The notes under the pieces are model-generated. The model was not told where the DNA came from. It saw nothing but the letters and a program-made list of their open reading frames with translations, and made no database searches. This document shows positions 21,414 to 30,855 of a stretch of 64,000 nucleotides of DNA, piece after piece. Position numbers and translations under genes: made by a program. The stretch lies in assembly GCF_900111015.1 (NCBI RefSeq), contig NZ_FOFS01000001.1, forward strand, positions 447,218 to 511,217, given 5' to 3'. Within the stretch, counting starts at the first letter, position 1. Each line of letters begins with the position of its first letter. Source of the stretch: Solimonas aquatica (GTDB lineage Bacteria > Pseudomonadota > Gammaproteobacteria > Nevskiales > Nevskiaceae).

Positions 21414-22196
21414 CTAGCGTTGCAGCGCGCGCTTGGAGCCCTCGATGAATGTCAGCATCTGCGCCACATACGGCGAAGACGGCGCCATGGATGCCAGCTC
21501 CTGACGCACCTGCTCCATGGTCTTGCCGGACAGGAACACCAGCTTGTAGGCATCCTTGATGGCGGCGATGTCCTCGGCGGAGAAGCCGCGTCGCTTGAGG
21601 CCCTCGCTGTTGATGCCGCGCGCCTCGGCCGGATGACCCTGCACCATGATGAAGGGCAGCACGTCGCGGGTGATGACGCTGCCGCCACCGGTGAAGACAT
21701 GCGAGCCGATCTGGCAGTACTGGTGGATGAGCGTATAGCCGCCGCAGCCGACGAAATCGCCCATGCGCACATGCCCGGCCAGCGAGACATTGTTGGCGAG
21801 AATGCAGCTGCTGCCCACGTAGCAGTCATGGCCGATGTGCACGCTGGCCATGATCCAGTTGCGGTCGCCGACCTTGGTCAGCCCGTCCTTTTCCTTGAGC
21901 GTGCCGCGCTGGATGGTGACGTACTCGCGGATGGTGTTGCCGTCGCCGATCTCGACGCGGGTGTCGTCCTCGGGCTTGGCGCTCATGTCCTGGGAAATCT
22001 CGCCCAGGCTCGCGAACTGAAAGATGCGGTTGCCGGCGCCGATGCGCATCGGCCCGCGCAGCACCACATGCGGACCGATCACGGTGTTCGCGCCGATCTC
22101 GACATGATCGCCAATGATGCTGTACGGCCCCACTTCGACGGACTCGTGCAGGCTCGCGCCGGACTCGATGATCGCGGTCGGATGAATCTTGCTCAT
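21414..22196 (-). CDS. lpxA: UDP-N-acetylglucosamine acyltransferase
   Basis: First step of lipid A synthesis: transfers a 3-hydroxyacyl chain from ACP to UDP-GlcNAc. The 260 aa product is a left-handed beta-helix of hexapeptide repeats (IHPTAIIESGASLHESVEVGPYSIIG ...). It has the catalytic-His region VHIGHDCYVGSSCILANNVSLAGHV, QGHPAEARGINSEGLKRRGFS, and a helical C-terminal ACP-binding domain. The length is normal. It follows fabZ by 31 bases in the standard lpxD-fabZ-lpxA order. Confidence 0.97.
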   Translation of the reverse strand: MSKIHPTAIIESGASLHESVEVGPYSIIGDHVEIGANTVIGPHVVLRGPMRIGAGNRIFQFASLGEISQDMSAKPEDDTRVEIGDGNTIREYVTIQRGTLKEKDGLTKVGDRNWIMASVHIGHDCYVGSSCILANNVSLAGHVRMGDFVGCGGYTLIHQYCQIGSHVFTGGGSVITRDVLPFIMVQGHPAEARGINSEGLKRRGFSAEDIAAIKDAYKLVFLSGKTMEQVRQELASMAPSSPYVAQMLTFIEGSKRALQR

Positions 22197-22227
22197 GCCA
22201 CTCTCGGCTGATCGTCTTTGAAAATCA

Positions 22228-22695
22228 TCAAGCCGCGTATTCGGCTTTGCGCAGCACGCAGATCAGCTCGGCTTCGCAGACCACTTCGCCGCCCACGGTG
22301 GCCTGGGTCTTGAAGCGCCAGAAGTCGCGCTTCTGCTTGTCCAGCTGCACATGGAATACCAGCTGATCGCCCGGCGTCACCGGCTTCTTGAAGCGCGCAT
22401 TGTCGATGCCGGCGAAGTACAGGATCAGGCCGTCGCTGGCGCGCAGTCCGGACTTGCGGATCGCCAGCAGGCCGGCGGTCTGCGCCAGCGCCTCCAGCTG
22501 CAGCACGCCCGGCATGGTCGGCAGGCCCGGGAAATGGCCCGGGAAAAACGGCTCGTTGAACGTGACGTTCTTGATCGCGGTGATGCACATGCGCTCGACA
22601 TCGCATTCCACCACACGATCCACCAGCAGAAACGGATAACGATGCGGCAGCAGCTTGAGAATTTCGCAGATGTCAAAATGAGTCGGGGTCGTCAT
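22228..22695 (-). CDS. fabZ: 3-hydroxyacyl-ACP dehydratase FabZ
   Basis: Hot-dog-fold dehydratase of fatty acid elongation; it competes with LpxA for 3-hydroxyacyl-ACP. The 155 aa product has [14 protein letters not shown], then the catalytic segment [23 protein letters not shown], with His in PGHFPG and Glu in [23 protein letters not shown] follows. The ATG at 22695 is chosen because it gives the family N terminus and overlaps the end of lpxD by 23 bases; the longer frame is a shadow of lpxD. Operon member between lpxD and lpxA. Confidence 0.97.
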   Translation of the reverse strand: MTTPTHFDICEILKLLPHRYPFLLVDRVVECDVERMCITAIKNVTFNEPFFPGHFPGLPTMPGVLQLEALAQTAGLLAIRKSGLRASDGLILYFAGIDNARFKKPVTPGDQLVFHVQLDKQKRDFWRFKTQATVGGEVVCEAELICVLRKAEYAA

Positions 22696-23743
22696 TGCTC
22701 TTGTTTCCTTGCGCTTCGCGCAGCTGCGACTCCACCACCCGCAGCCGCTCATCCATTCGTCCCAGACGGCGCAGGCGCGCCACCGTCTTGCGCCAGTCCT
22801 GCGCCGGCTCCAGCGGCGGGGCCGAGCCGTAGGCGCCGCGCTCCTTGATTGAATTGGTCACCATCGCGCCGGCGAGCAGGATCACGTCGTCGCTGATTTC
22901 GATATGGCCGTTGATGCCCACCGCGCCGCCAATCATACAGCGCCGACCGATCACGGTACTGCCGGCGATGCCGGTGCAGGCGGCAATCGCGGTGTGCGCG
23001 CCGATGCGGCAGTTGTGCGCGATCTGGATCAGATTATCCAGGCGCACGCCGTCCTCGATCACAGTGTCCTCGATGGTGCCGCGATCGATGCAGGTGCCGG
23101 CGCCGATCTCGACATCATTGCCGATGCGCACGCTGCCCAGCTGCGGCACCGCCTCCCAGCCCTTGGGGCCCAGGGCATTGCCGAAGCCGCGCGCACCGAT
23201 CACCGCACCGGGCTGCACCAGACAGCGCTCGCCCAGCTGCACACGCGCACCGACGTGCGCCTGTGCCACCAGTCGCGTGCCAGCGCCGATGCGCGCATCG
23301 CGGCCGATCACGCAGCCCGGGCCGACGTACACGCCGGCGCCCAGCGTGGCGCCGGCTTCGATCACGGCGGCGGGTCCGACGTAACAGCCCTCGCCCAGCT
23401 GCGCGTCCTGCGCCACGGCCGCATTCGCGCTGATGCCGGGTGCGAACTCGCGCTCGGGATCGAACAGCGCGGCGACGCGCGCATAAGCCAGATAAGGATC
23501 GGCGGCGATCAGACCCGCGCCGCGCAGCTCGGCGGCATCGCCGGGCTTGACGATGACGATGCTGGCCTGCGTCTGCGCCAGCTGCGCCCGGTAACGCGGA
23601 TTGGAGAGAAAGCTCAGCGCGCCGGCGCGACCCGGCAACAGGCTGCAGACGCCATCGACACGGGTTTGCGGATCGCCGGATGCCTGCAGGCCAAAGCGCT
23701 GCGCAAGCTCCGCCAGGGTGTAAGTATTTTCACTCATCGTCAT
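22673..23743 (-). CDS. lpxD: UDP-3-O-(3-hydroxyacyl)glucosamine N-acyltransferase
   Basis: Third lipid A enzyme: adds a second 3-hydroxyacyl chain to the glucosamine nitrogen. The 356 aa product has an N-terminal uridine-binding domain ([23 protein letters not shown]). A long left-handed beta-helix follows, with [38 protein letters not shown] and the catalytic His in [19 protein letters not shown]-terminal helix comes last. Two in-frame ATGs (23743, 23737) lie behind a GGAGG-type ribosome binding site; either could be used. It follows ompH after a 13-bp stem-loop. Confidence 0.97.
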   Translation of the reverse strand: MTMSENTYTLAELAQRFGLQASGDPQTRVDGVCSLLPGRAGALSFLSNPRYRAQLAQTQASIVIVKPGDAAELRGAGLIAADPYLAYARVAALFDPEREFAPGISANAAVAQDAQLGEGCYVGPAAVIEAGATLGAGVYVGPGCVIGRDARIGAGTRLVAQAHVGARVQLGERCLVQPGAVIGARGFGNALGPKGWEAVPQLGSVRIGNDVEIGAGTCIDRGTIEDTVIEDGVRLDNLIQIAHNCRIGAHTAIAACTGIAGSTVIGRRCMIGGAVGINGHIEISDDVILLAGAMVTNSIKERGAYGSAPPLEPAQDWRKTVARLRRLGRMDERLRVVESQLREAQGNKSNDDPDSF

Positions 23744-23787
23744 AAGTCCTCCCCGCGCCTGAAGCTTACGCGCTTGGCCCTGTAAAC

Positions 23788-23817
23788 GACTACGGCCTGC
23801 GTAAGCAGGCCGTAGTC
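23788..23817. terminator. Perfect 13-bp stem-loop between ompH and lpxD
   Basis: GACTACGGCCTGC (23788-23800), loop GTAA, GCAGGCCGTAGTC (23805-23817). In the transcript (minus strand) it lies between the ompH stop and the lpxD start with no T-run after it. An attenuator or RNA-stability element that sets ompH and bamA above lpxD is more likely than a full terminator. Confidence 0.6.
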
Positions 23818-23832
23818 ACTGCCAGAATCCGC

Positions 23833-24348
23833 TTACTTGGCGGCGGCCGGTGCCGACAGGCGCTTGAGCACGTCGTCGGTGATGTCCAGGTCGTTCTTGG
23901 CGAACACCGGATTTTCAATGATCAGATCCAGGCTCTTTTCCTTGGCGATGGCGTCGATCACGTTCTTGATGCTGCCCATGGTCTGCGCGAACAGCTCCTG
24001 GCGGCGCTTGCCGAAGTCCTCCTGCAGCTTGCGGGCCTTGGACTCGATGTCGATGCGACGCGTGGTCAGGTCCTTGGCCTTCTTGTCGCGGGCGTCGGAG
24101 GTCAGGGTGTCGGCTTCGCGCTGGAAGTTGGTGCCGTCGTCGTTGAGCTTCTTGGCCTCGGCTTCGAGGTCGTTCTGCTTGCGCTCGAATTCGGCCTTGA
24201 GCTTGTCCTGCATGGACTTGAACTGCGGCGCCTTGTCGGCGATTTCCGCCGAACGCACGGTGGCGATCTTGAGCTCGGCCTGCGCCGGCAGGGCGAAGGC
24301 GGCGGCCAGCATCAGGCCGGTGGCAAGAATCAGTTTGCGCATCTTCAT
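23833..24348 (-). CDS. skp: OmpH/Skp family periplasmic chaperone
   Basis: Periplasmic holding chaperone for unfolded outer-membrane proteins on their way to the BAM complex; works as a trimer. The 171 aa product has a signal peptide (about 1-22, ALPAQA) and then ELKIATVRSAEIADKAPQFKSMQDKLKAEFERK. A long charged coiled-coil arm region (about 45-125) and a C-terminal return strand follow (LDLIIENPVFAKNDLDITDDVLKRL). Two ATGs (24348, 24342) follow a GAGAGAG sequence; the first is used here. It sits between bamA and lpxD, the usual position. Confidence 0.93.
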   Translation of the reverse strand: MKMRKLILATGLMLAAAFALPAQAELKIATVRSAEIADKAPQFKSMQDKLKAEFERKQNDLEAEAKKLNDDGTNFQREADTLTSDARDKKAKDLTTRRIDIESKARKLQEDFGKRRQELFAQTMGSIKNVIDAIAKEKSLDLIIENPVFAKNDLDITDDVLKRLSAPAAAK

Positions 24349-24410
24349 CTCTCTCTTTAGTCGTGGACGGCTCGAAACAAAATTTGACGGGGCGAAAATC
24401 AAAACAGCGC

Positions 24411-26717
24411 TCAGAAGCCGGAACCGAAGGTGATCTGGAAGCGGTCCTTGCGATCCTCGAACTGCGAGTTGAGCGGGAAGGAATAGCTCAGATCGAGCAG
24501 GCCCAGGAACGGCGTGAACCAGGAGAAGGCAATACCGGCCGACTGGCGCAGATCGTGGGTGGAGAAATCCTGCGGCTCGGCGAAGACGTTGCCGATATCC
24601 CAGAACGCTTCCAGACGCGTGGACTTGCCGTCGCTCTCGATGGGCAGCGGGATGATCAGATTGGTCTGGCCCGTGGTGCGCAGCTTGCCGCCGTAAGGAT
24701 TGTTGAACGGCGTGTCGCGCGGTCCCAGCGAGCCGTCGCGATAACCGCGCACCGTGCGCGGACCGCCGGCGAAGAAGTTCTCGAACGGCGGCACCACATT
24801 GGTGGCGCCGTAAGCGTCCACCACGCCCACGGAGGCATTCATTTCCAGCGTGAACTTCCAGATCAGCGGCACGTACTGCTGACCGCGGTAGCTGACGTTG
24901 TAGTACTGCAGATCACCGCCCGGCAGCGCCACGTCCGCCGACAGCGAGTGCAGCGCACCGCGCGTGGCGAAGAAGGTGCGGTTGCGGGTGTCGTAGCTGA
25001 TACCGGTGCGCAGCTCGTAGGTGAAGAACTGCGTGCCGTTCTCGACTACGAAATTCAGGATCTGGTCCGAGGTGGAGTTGGCGTAGGTCTGCACCGCGAT
25101 GTCCTGCACGCCGAAGCCGGCGCGCAGCGCCACGTATTCCGAGAGCGGAATGCCGTAGGTGAGGTTGAAACCGATGGTGTTGGTGTCGAAGCCCGAGGAG
25201 TAGCGGATCACCGACTTGGAGGTGCGGTAGAACAGCGAGGCGGTCTGGCTGATGCCGTCCTCGGTGAAATACGGATCGCTCCAGGACAGGTTCAGCGACT
25301 TGGCCACCGTGTTGTTTTCCGCTGACAGATCCAGGCGGTTGCCGGTACCCAGGAAGTTGGTGTGGGTGACCTGGCCGGTGATCAGGAAGCCGTAGGAACC
25401 CGAATAACCCACGCCGAACTGCACCGAACCGGGCGGACGTTCCTTGACCTTGAAGCTGACATCGACCTGGTCGTCGGTGCCCGGCACCGGCTTGGTGTCG
25501 ACCTCGGCATTCTCGATGAAGGGCAGACGCGAGAGACGCACGCGCGAACGCTCCACCGCCGACTTGGAGAACGGCGCGGCTTCCAGCTGACGCATTTCGC
25601 GGCGCAGGGTCTCGTCGTTGGTCCCGGTGTTGCCGGTGAACAGGATGTGGCGCACATAAGCACGCTTGCCCGGGTCCACGGCGTAGTTGAGCGTGACCTC
25701 GCGCTTGTCCTCGTCCACCTCCGGCACCGGCGTGACCTTGGCGAAGGCGAAGCCGATGTCGGCCAGCGCGGCCTCGATGCGGTCGGCGGACTCGGTGGCC
25801 TGCTTGCGCGAGAAGGTGCTGCCATCCGGGGTGCTGGTCAGCACTTCCAGATAGCGCTCGTTCAAGATGGTGTTGCCGCTGTAGCGGCGCGTCTTCACCT
25901 TGTAGACATCACCTTCCGTGATGTTGATGGTGATGTAGATCGACTTCTTGTCCGGTGTCAGCTGCACCTGCACGGAGTCGACGCTGAACTTCAGATAGCC
26001 GCGGTCCTGGTAGTAGGACTGCAGCTTTTCCAGGTCACCCGACAGCGACTGCTTGGAATAGCGGTCGCTGCGCTGGAACGGCACCCAGTTGGTCTCCTTC
26101 AGATCGAACTGCTTGAGCAGCTCGTCGGTGGAGAACACCTTGTTGCCGATGATGTTGATGTTGGTGATCTTGGTCACCGTGCCTTCGGTGACCTTGATGT
26201 TGATGCTGACGCGGTTGTTCGGCTCTTCGGTGACCTTGGACTCGATGCCCACGTCGTAATAGCCGTTGGCATAGTACTGGCGGCGCAGTTCCTGCTCCAC
26301 GCCGTCGAGCAGGTCACGACGGAACAGTTCGCCGTCGGCCAGGCCCATGTTCTTCAGCGACTTCTTCAGCTCGTCGCCGCCGATCTTGTCATTGCCCTCG
26401 ATCTTGAAGGTGGAGATCGCGGGACGCTCCTGCACCTTGATGATCAGGGTGTCGCCGTCGTGCAGCAGCTGCACGTCCTGGAACAGGCCGGAGCCGTAGA
26501 GGGCGCGGATCGCCTGCTTGGCGGTGCCGGGATTGAGTTCGTCACCCGCCGCCAGCGGCATGTAAGTGAGCACCGTGCCGATTTCCAGGCGCTGCAGGCC
26601 TTCGGCACGGATCTCCTTGATGGTGAAGCGCTCGGCGTCGTCCTGGGCGTGCGCATGGAAGGCCAGCGCGGCCAGAGTGGCGGCAATGGCCGTTTTGGAG
26701 AGTTTCAGTCTATTCAC
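24411..26717 (-). CDS. bamA: Outer membrane protein assembly factor BamA
   Basis: Central, essential component of the BAM complex that folds beta-barrels into the outer membrane. The 768 aa product has a signal peptide (about 1-24) and five POTRA domains (about 28-420; for example FTIKEIRAEGLQRLEIGTVL at the start of POTRA1). The 16-strand barrel carries the conserved loop-6 motif VRGYRDG near residue 645. The C-terminal strand FQITFGSGF ends in Phe, the classical beta-signal. The length is typical. Downstream of rseP and upstream of skp on one strand. Confidence 0.98.
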   Translation of the reverse strand: MNRLKLSKTAIAATLAALAFHAHAQDDAERFTIKEIRAEGLQRLEIGTVLTYMPLAAGDELNPGTAKQAIRALYGSGLFQDVQLLHDGDTLIIKVQERPAISTFKIEGNDKIGGDELKKSLKNMGLADGELFRRDLLDGVEQELRRQYYANGYYDVGIESKVTEEPNNRVSINIKVTEGTVTKITNINIIGNKVFSTDELLKQFDLKETNWVPFQRSDRYSKQSLSGDLEKLQSYYQDRGYLKFSVDSVQVQLTPDKKSIYITINITEGDVYKVKTRRYSGNTILNERYLEVLTSTPDGSTFSRKQATESADRIEAALADIGFAFAKVTPVPEVDEDKREVTLNYAVDPGKRAYVRHILFTGNTGTNDETLRREMRQLEAAPFSKSAVERSRVRLSRLPFIENAEVDTKPVPGTDDQVDVSFKVKERPPGSVQFGVGYSGSYGFLITGQVTHTNFLGTGNRLDLSAENNTVAKSLNLSWSDPYFTEDGISQTASLFYRTSKSVIRYSSGFDTNTIGFNLTYGIPLSEYVALRAGFGVQDIAVQTYANSTSDQILNFVVENGTQFFTYELRTGISYDTRNRTFFATRGALHSLSADVALPGGDLQYYNVSYRGQQYVPLIWKFTLEMNASVGVVDAYGATNVVPPFENFFAGGPRTVRGYRDGSLGPRDTPFNNPYGGKLRTTGQTNLIIPLPIESDGKSTRLEAFWDIGNVFAEPQDFSTHDLRQSAGIAFSWFTPFLGLLDLSYSFPLNSQFEDRKDRFQITFGSGF

Positions 26718-26735
26718 CGACTCGTCTTTCTTCGA

Positions 26736-28094
26736 TCAGTTCAGCAGGCGCACGACATCGTTGTAAAACGCCAGTCCCATCAACAAGGCCAGCAGCGTGA
26801 AGCCCAGGCGCTGCCCGGCTTCCTGCGCCCGCTCGGACAGCGGCGAACCTTTTACGGCTTCCACGCCGTAATACAGCAAATGGCCGCCGTCCAGCACCGG
26901 CACCGGCAGCAGATTGAGCACGCCGAGACTGACACTGACCACCGCCATGAAACTCAGGAACGCCACCAGACCGATCTGCGCGGAGTATCCCGCCACCTGC
27001 GCGATCTGGATCGGACCGCTGACATTTTTGACCGACACTTCACCGGTCACCATGCGCCACAACATGCGCAAGGTCAGCGACGACATGCGCCAGGTCTCGT
27101 CCAACGCTTTTGGCAGCGCTTCCAAGGGCCCGGACCGGCTCACGGCGCGCAAATCCTGCCACAAGTCCCCCGGGTTCGCCACGGCGGCGCCGAAGCGGCC
27201 CATGGTTTCCTCGCCATGACCGAGCTGTCCGATGATCACCTGCAGCTGCACGATCTGGTTCTGGCGGCGCACTTCGAGCTTGGCGAGCTCACCGGGATGC
27301 GCCCGCACCCAGCCCGCCCACTGCTGCCAGGAGCTGATCGGCACCCCGTTGTAGCTGAGCAGCTGATCGCCCGGCTTGACGCCGGATGCTTCGGCCGCCT
27401 CGCCCGGCTCCAGGCGCTCGATCACCGCCGGGATGGGTTTTTCGTAAGGGCGCAGGCCCAGATCGCGGAACAGGTATTCGGGGTCGACGCGCACGCCCGA
27501 CAGCGGCAGGCTCAGGCTCTCCAGGCTGCCGTTGCCGCGCTTGACCGTCAGCGGCAGGCTGTTCTTGTCCAGCGCGCGATCGACGATGCGCGCCCGCAGA
27601 TCATCCCAGGTGTCCACCGGTTCGCCGGCCACGCGGGTGATCTCCTCGCCCGCCACCAGGCCGGCCTTGGCCGCCAGCGATCCGGCCGGCGGCTCCGCCA
27701 GCACCGGCCGCAGGCCCTGCACGCCGATCACGAACACCGTCCAGTACAGCACCACGGCCAGCGCGAAATTGAAGATGGGGCCGGCGGCGACGATGGCCAT
27801 GCGCTTGCCGACGCTGGCGTTGTTGAAGGCCTGATCGCGCAGCGCCGGCGGCACGATGCCCTCGCGCTCATCCAGCATCTTCACGTAGCCGCCCAGCGGA
27901 ATCAGCGACAGCGACCACTCCACGCCGTCCTTGGCGCGATAGGTCCACAGCTGCCGGCCGAAGCCGATGGAGAAGCGCAGCACGCGCACACCGCAGCGCC
28001 GCGCCACGTAGTAGTGGCCGAACTCATGAAACGACACCAGCACGCCGATGGCGACCAGAAAGCCGCCCAGCGACCAGAAAATTTCAGGCATCAC
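26736..28094 (-). CDS. rseP: Site-2 zinc protease RseP
   Basis: Intramembrane metalloprotease that cleaves the anti-sigma factor RseA and remnant signal peptides. The 452 aa product has the HEXXH zinc site H23-E24-FG-H27 in its first membrane helix. Two PDZ domains lie at about 110-195 and 200-290 (VIERLEPGEAAEASGVKPGDQLLSYNG in the second). The third ligand region NLLPVPVLDGGHLLYY precedes the last membrane helices. It could also process the anti-sigma factor encoded at 47560-48261; that is inference. Its start overlaps the dxr stop by 4 bases. Confidence 0.96.
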   Translation of the reverse strand: MMPEIFWSLGGFLVAIGVLVSFHEFGHYYVARRCGVRVLRFSIGFGRQLWTYRAKDGVEWSLSLIPLGGYVKMLDEREGIVPPALRDQAFNNASVGKRMAIVAAGPIFNFALAVVLYWTVFVIGVQGLRPVLAEPPAGSLAAKAGLVAGEEITRVAGEPVDTWDDLRARIVDRALDKNSLPLTVKRGNGSLESLSLPLSGVRVDPEYLFRDLGLRPYEKPIPAVIERLEPGEAAEASGVKPGDQLLSYNGVPISSWQQWAGWVRAHPGELAKLEVRRQNQIVQLQVIIGQLGHGEETMGRFGAAVANPGDLWQDLRAVSRSGPLEALPKALDETWRMSSLTLRMLWRMVTGEVSVKNVSGPIQIAQVAGYSAQIGLVAFLSFMAVVSVSLGVLNLLPVPVLDGGHLLYYGVEAVKGSPLSERAQEAGQRLGFTLLALLMGLAFYNDVVRLLN

Positions 28095-29275
28095 AGCTGC
28101 TCCTGTGCATAGCGACGCGCCCAGGCATCGACCGCCAGCACCTCGTCCAGGGTATTGGCCGCCGCGTCCGTCCTGCCCGCTGCCGCGCTCAAGCTGCGTT
28201 CGATCACCGGTGCAATCCCCAAATAGCCGAGCCGTCCCTCCAGAAATGCTTGGACAGCGATTTCATTGGCGGCGTTCAACACAATCGGCGCATCACCGCC
28301 GGCACTGCCGGCGGCGCGCGCCAGCTTCAGACAGGGGAAGCGCTGCATGTCGACGCTCTCGAAGCGAAAGCGCCCCAGCTGCAGCAGATCCAGCGCTCCC
28401 ACGCCCGACTCCCAGCGCTGCGGCCAGGCCAGGGCATGGGCGATGGGCACGCGCATGTCCGGCTGGCCGAGCTGCGCCAGCATCGAGCCGTCACAGTATT
28501 CGACGATGGAATGGATGGCGCTTTCCGGATGAATCACGACCTCCAGCTGCGCATCCGGCAGACCGTAGAGCACGGCGGCCTCGATCAGCTCCAGGCCCTT
28601 GTTCATCATGGTCGCCGAATCCACCGAGATCTTCGGCCCCATCACCCAGTTGGGATGACGCACTGCCTGCGCCGGCGTGATCGCGGCAAACTGCGCCAGC
28701 GGCAGCTCGCGGAACGGGCCACCGGAGGCAGTGAGAATCAGGCGCGAGACATGCCGCGGCGTCTGCCCGCAGCGACTGCCCTCGGGCAGACACTGGAAGA
28801 TCGCGTTGTGCTCGGAGTCGATGGGCATGATGGTGGCGCCGCAACGCTGCGCCTCGGCCATCAGCAGCCGGCCGGCCATCACCAGCGGCTCCTTGTTGGC
28901 GATCAGCACGCGCTTGCCGGCGCGCGCCGCGGCCAGGGTCGGCAGCAGGCCGACGCTGCCGACGATGGCCGACATCACCTGATCGGCATCCGGATGGGCC
29001 GCGAGCTGGGCCACCGCCTCGTCGCCGGCCAGCACCTCGATGCGCAGGGCTTGCGCCTGTATCGCCTCACGCAGCTGGGCGGCGGCGCCCGCATCGGCCA
29101 TCGCCACATAGGGCGGCGCGAACTCGCGGCACAGCGCCAGCATGCCGGCGACATCGCGGTGCGCGGTCAGTGCCAGCGCGCGCAGACGCTGCGGATGGCG
29201 GCGCACCAGGTCGAGCGTGTTGCGCCCCACCGTGCCGGTGGCGCCCAGGACGACCAGATTCTGCGGCGCGCTCAT
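28091..29275 (-). CDS. dxr: 1-deoxy-D-xylulose 5-phosphate reductoisomerase
   Basis: Second step of the MEP isoprenoid pathway (fosmidomycin target): NADPH-dependent conversion of DXP to MEP. The 394 aa product has the nucleotide-binding LGATGTVGRNTLDL, VLIANKEPLVMAG and the metal ligands in PIDSEHNAIFQCLP (D153, E155). TASGGPFRE, HPNWVMGPKISVDSATMMNKGLELIEA and HPESAIHSIVEY follow. NKEP replaces the commoner NKES/NKEA. The ATG at 29275 overlaps the cdsA stop by 4 bases; the longer open frame upstream is a shadow of cdsA. Confidence 0.97.
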   Translation of the reverse strand: MSAPQNLVVLGATGTVGRNTLDLVRRHPQRLRALALTAHRDVAGMLALCREFAPPYVAMADAGAAAQLREAIQAQALRIEVLAGDEAVAQLAAHPDADQVMSAIVGSVGLLPTLAAARAGKRVLIANKEPLVMAGRLLMAEAQRCGATIMPIDSEHNAIFQCLPEGSRCGQTPRHVSRLILTASGGPFRELPLAQFAAITPAQAVRHPNWVMGPKISVDSATMMNKGLELIEAAVLYGLPDAQLEVVIHPESAIHSIVEYCDGSMLAQLGQPDMRVPIAHALAWPQRWESGVGALDLLQLGRFRFESVDMQRFPCLKLARAAGSAGGDAPIVLNAANEIAVQAFLEGRLGYLGIAPVIERSLSAAAGRTDAAANTLDEVLAVDAWARRYAQEQL

Positions 29276-30087
29276 TGCAGCTGCAGCAGGTGCAGGCCCA
29301 GCACCATCGTCGGCAGGGCGGCGACGATGCTGTCGACACGGTCGAGCACGCCGCCGTGTCCGGGCAGGATTTTGCCGCTGTCCTTCAGACCTGCGGCGCG
29401 CTTGAGCATGGACTCGGTGAGATCGCCGACGATGGACAACACCGCCACCAGCAGCGACAGCGCCACCAGCACCAGGATCCGCGCCCCGTGCAGGCCGAAC
29501 ACATGAGCGCCGGCCGTGGCGGCCCACAGCGCGCACAGGGCCAGACCGCCCAGCGCGCCCTCCACGGTCTTGCCGGGTGAAATGGACGGTGCCAGCTTGT
29601 GCCGGCCCAAGGCGCGACCGGCGAAATAGGCGCCGGTATCGGCGGCAAACACCAGGAACAGCACGAACAAGAGCTTGAGCGAACCCTGCGGCAGTGCGTG
29701 CAGCGCAGCGATTGACAGCAGGGTGCTGACGATCATCACCTGCCCGGCCAGCGCGGCCAGCGCCCCCGGCAGCGGCGCTCTCTGCGGAAAGCCGCGAAAG
29801 CGCAGCGGCATCAGCAGCCAGGCGCCGACCACCGGCAGCAGCAGCCAATCCAGCGCGCGATCCTTCAGCGGCGAATGCCAGGCGGCGGCCAGCAGCAGCG
29901 CCGCCAGCAGCACATAGGCCCAGCGCGCGGCCGCGCTCTGCCAGCGCAGCAGGCCGGTCCACTCCCAGGCCATGGCCAGTCCGGCCAGACCCAGCGCCGC
30001 GTACAGCTGCGCGGTGGGCGCGTAGAACACCAGCGCCAGCAGAATCGGCAGCAGCACCAGTGCGGTGATCACTCTTTGCTTGAGCAT
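29272..30087 (-). CDS. cdsA: Phosphatidate cytidylyltransferase
   Basis: Makes CDP-diacylglycerol from phosphatidic acid and CTP, the branch point of phospholipid synthesis. The 271 aa integral membrane protein has about eight hydrophobic segments. The C-terminal CDP-alcohol signature is SIVGDLTESMLKRAAGLKD followed by PGHGGVLDRVDS. FAADTGAYFAGRALGRHKLAPSISPGKTVEG matches the other conserved loop. Operon member between uppS (14-base gap) and dxr (overlap). Confidence 0.96.
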   Translation of the reverse strand: MLKQRVITALVLLPILLALVFYAPTAQLYAALGLAGLAMAWEWTGLLRWQSAAARWAYVLLAALLLAAAWHSPLKDRALDWLLLPVVGAWLLMPLRFRGFPQRAPLPGALAALAGQVMIVSTLLSIAALHALPQGSLKLLFVLFLVFAADTGAYFAGRALGRHKLAPSISPGKTVEGALGGLALCALWAATAGAHVFGLHGARILVLVALSLLVAVLSIVGDLTESMLKRAAGLKDSGKILPGHGGVLDRVDSIVAALPTMVLGLHLLQLQ

Positions 30088-30101
30088 GGTGGGCTCGCCT
30101 T

Positions 30102-30830
30102 TCAGGCCTGCGCGTTGAGCAGGCCGCCGAAGCGCCGCTCACGGCTCTGATACCAGGCCAGCGCCGTTTCAATCAGGCCGGCGTCGGCATCCGGCCACAG
30201 CAGCTCGGAGAAATACAGCTCGGTGTAGGCCAGCTGCCAGAGCATGAAATTGCTGATGCGGTACTCGCCGCCGGTGCGGATCAAGAGATCCGGCGCCGGC
30301 CATTGCGCGGTGCTCAGGCACTGCTCGATATGTTCCGCCGTCAGCTCGCGGCCCTGCGCCAGCACCTGCTTGGCCGCCTGCACGATGTCCCACTGTCCGC
30401 CGTAACCCAGGGCGATCACCAGCGTCATCGCGGTGTTGCCGGCGGTCAGGCGTTCGGCCTCGGCGATGCGTTCACGCAGGCCGGCGTCGATGTTGTCGTG
30501 CGCGCCGATCACGCGCAGCCGGATGTTGCGCTCGTGCAGCTCGCCCAGCTCCTGCGTCAGCGTCGATTGCAGCAGCAGCATCAGCAGCCGCACTTCCAGG
30601 GGCGGGCGCTTCCAGTTCTCCTGCGAGAAGGCGAACAGGGTCAGCACCTTGATGCCGGCCTTGCCGGCGGCCTGCACGATGCGCCGCACCGCCTGCACAC
30701 CGGCACGATGGCCCTCCGCGCGCGGCAGGCCGCGCCGCTGCGCCCAGCGGCCGTTGCCGTCCATGATGATGGCCACATGCTGCAGCGGGCTGGTGCCGGC
30801 TGCAGTGGGCAGTTGACGATTGACGCTCAC
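30102..30830 (-). CDS. uppS: Undecaprenyl diphosphate synthase (cis-prenyltransferase)
   Basis: Elongates farnesyl diphosphate with isopentenyl units to the C55 carrier lipid for peptidoglycan and O-antigen. The 242 aa product contains HVAIIMDGNGRWA with catalytic D24, LTLFAFSQENWKRP, ALGYGGQWDIV, DLLIRTGGEYRISNFMLWQLAYTELYF and the terminal RERRFGG. The start is a GTG at 30830: no ATG lies between the frr stop and the MDGNGRW motif, and the upstream frame runs into frr. The Shine-Dalgarno sequence is weak. It lies between frr and cdsA, the normal order. Confidence 0.95.
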   Translation of the reverse strand: MSVNRQLPTAAGTSPLQHVAIIMDGNGRWAQRRGLPRAEGHRAGVQAVRRIVQAAGKAGIKVLTLFAFSQENWKRPPLEVRLLMLLLQSTLTQELGELHERNIRLRVIGAHDNIDAGLRERIAEAERLTAGNTAMTLVIALGYGGQWDIVQAAKQVLAQGRELTAEHIEQCLSTAQWPAPDLLIRTGGEYRISNFMLWQLAYTELYFSELLWPDADAGLIETALAWYQSRERRFGGLLNAQA

Positions 30831-30855
30831 GTGGCTACGCCGGAATCGGCGCCGA

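Noticed and set aside
28091-30172. Open frame of 693 codons ending as dxr
   Set aside because: The first 299 codons are a shadow of cdsA with Arg/Ala/Gly-rich composition; the real dxr starts at 29275.
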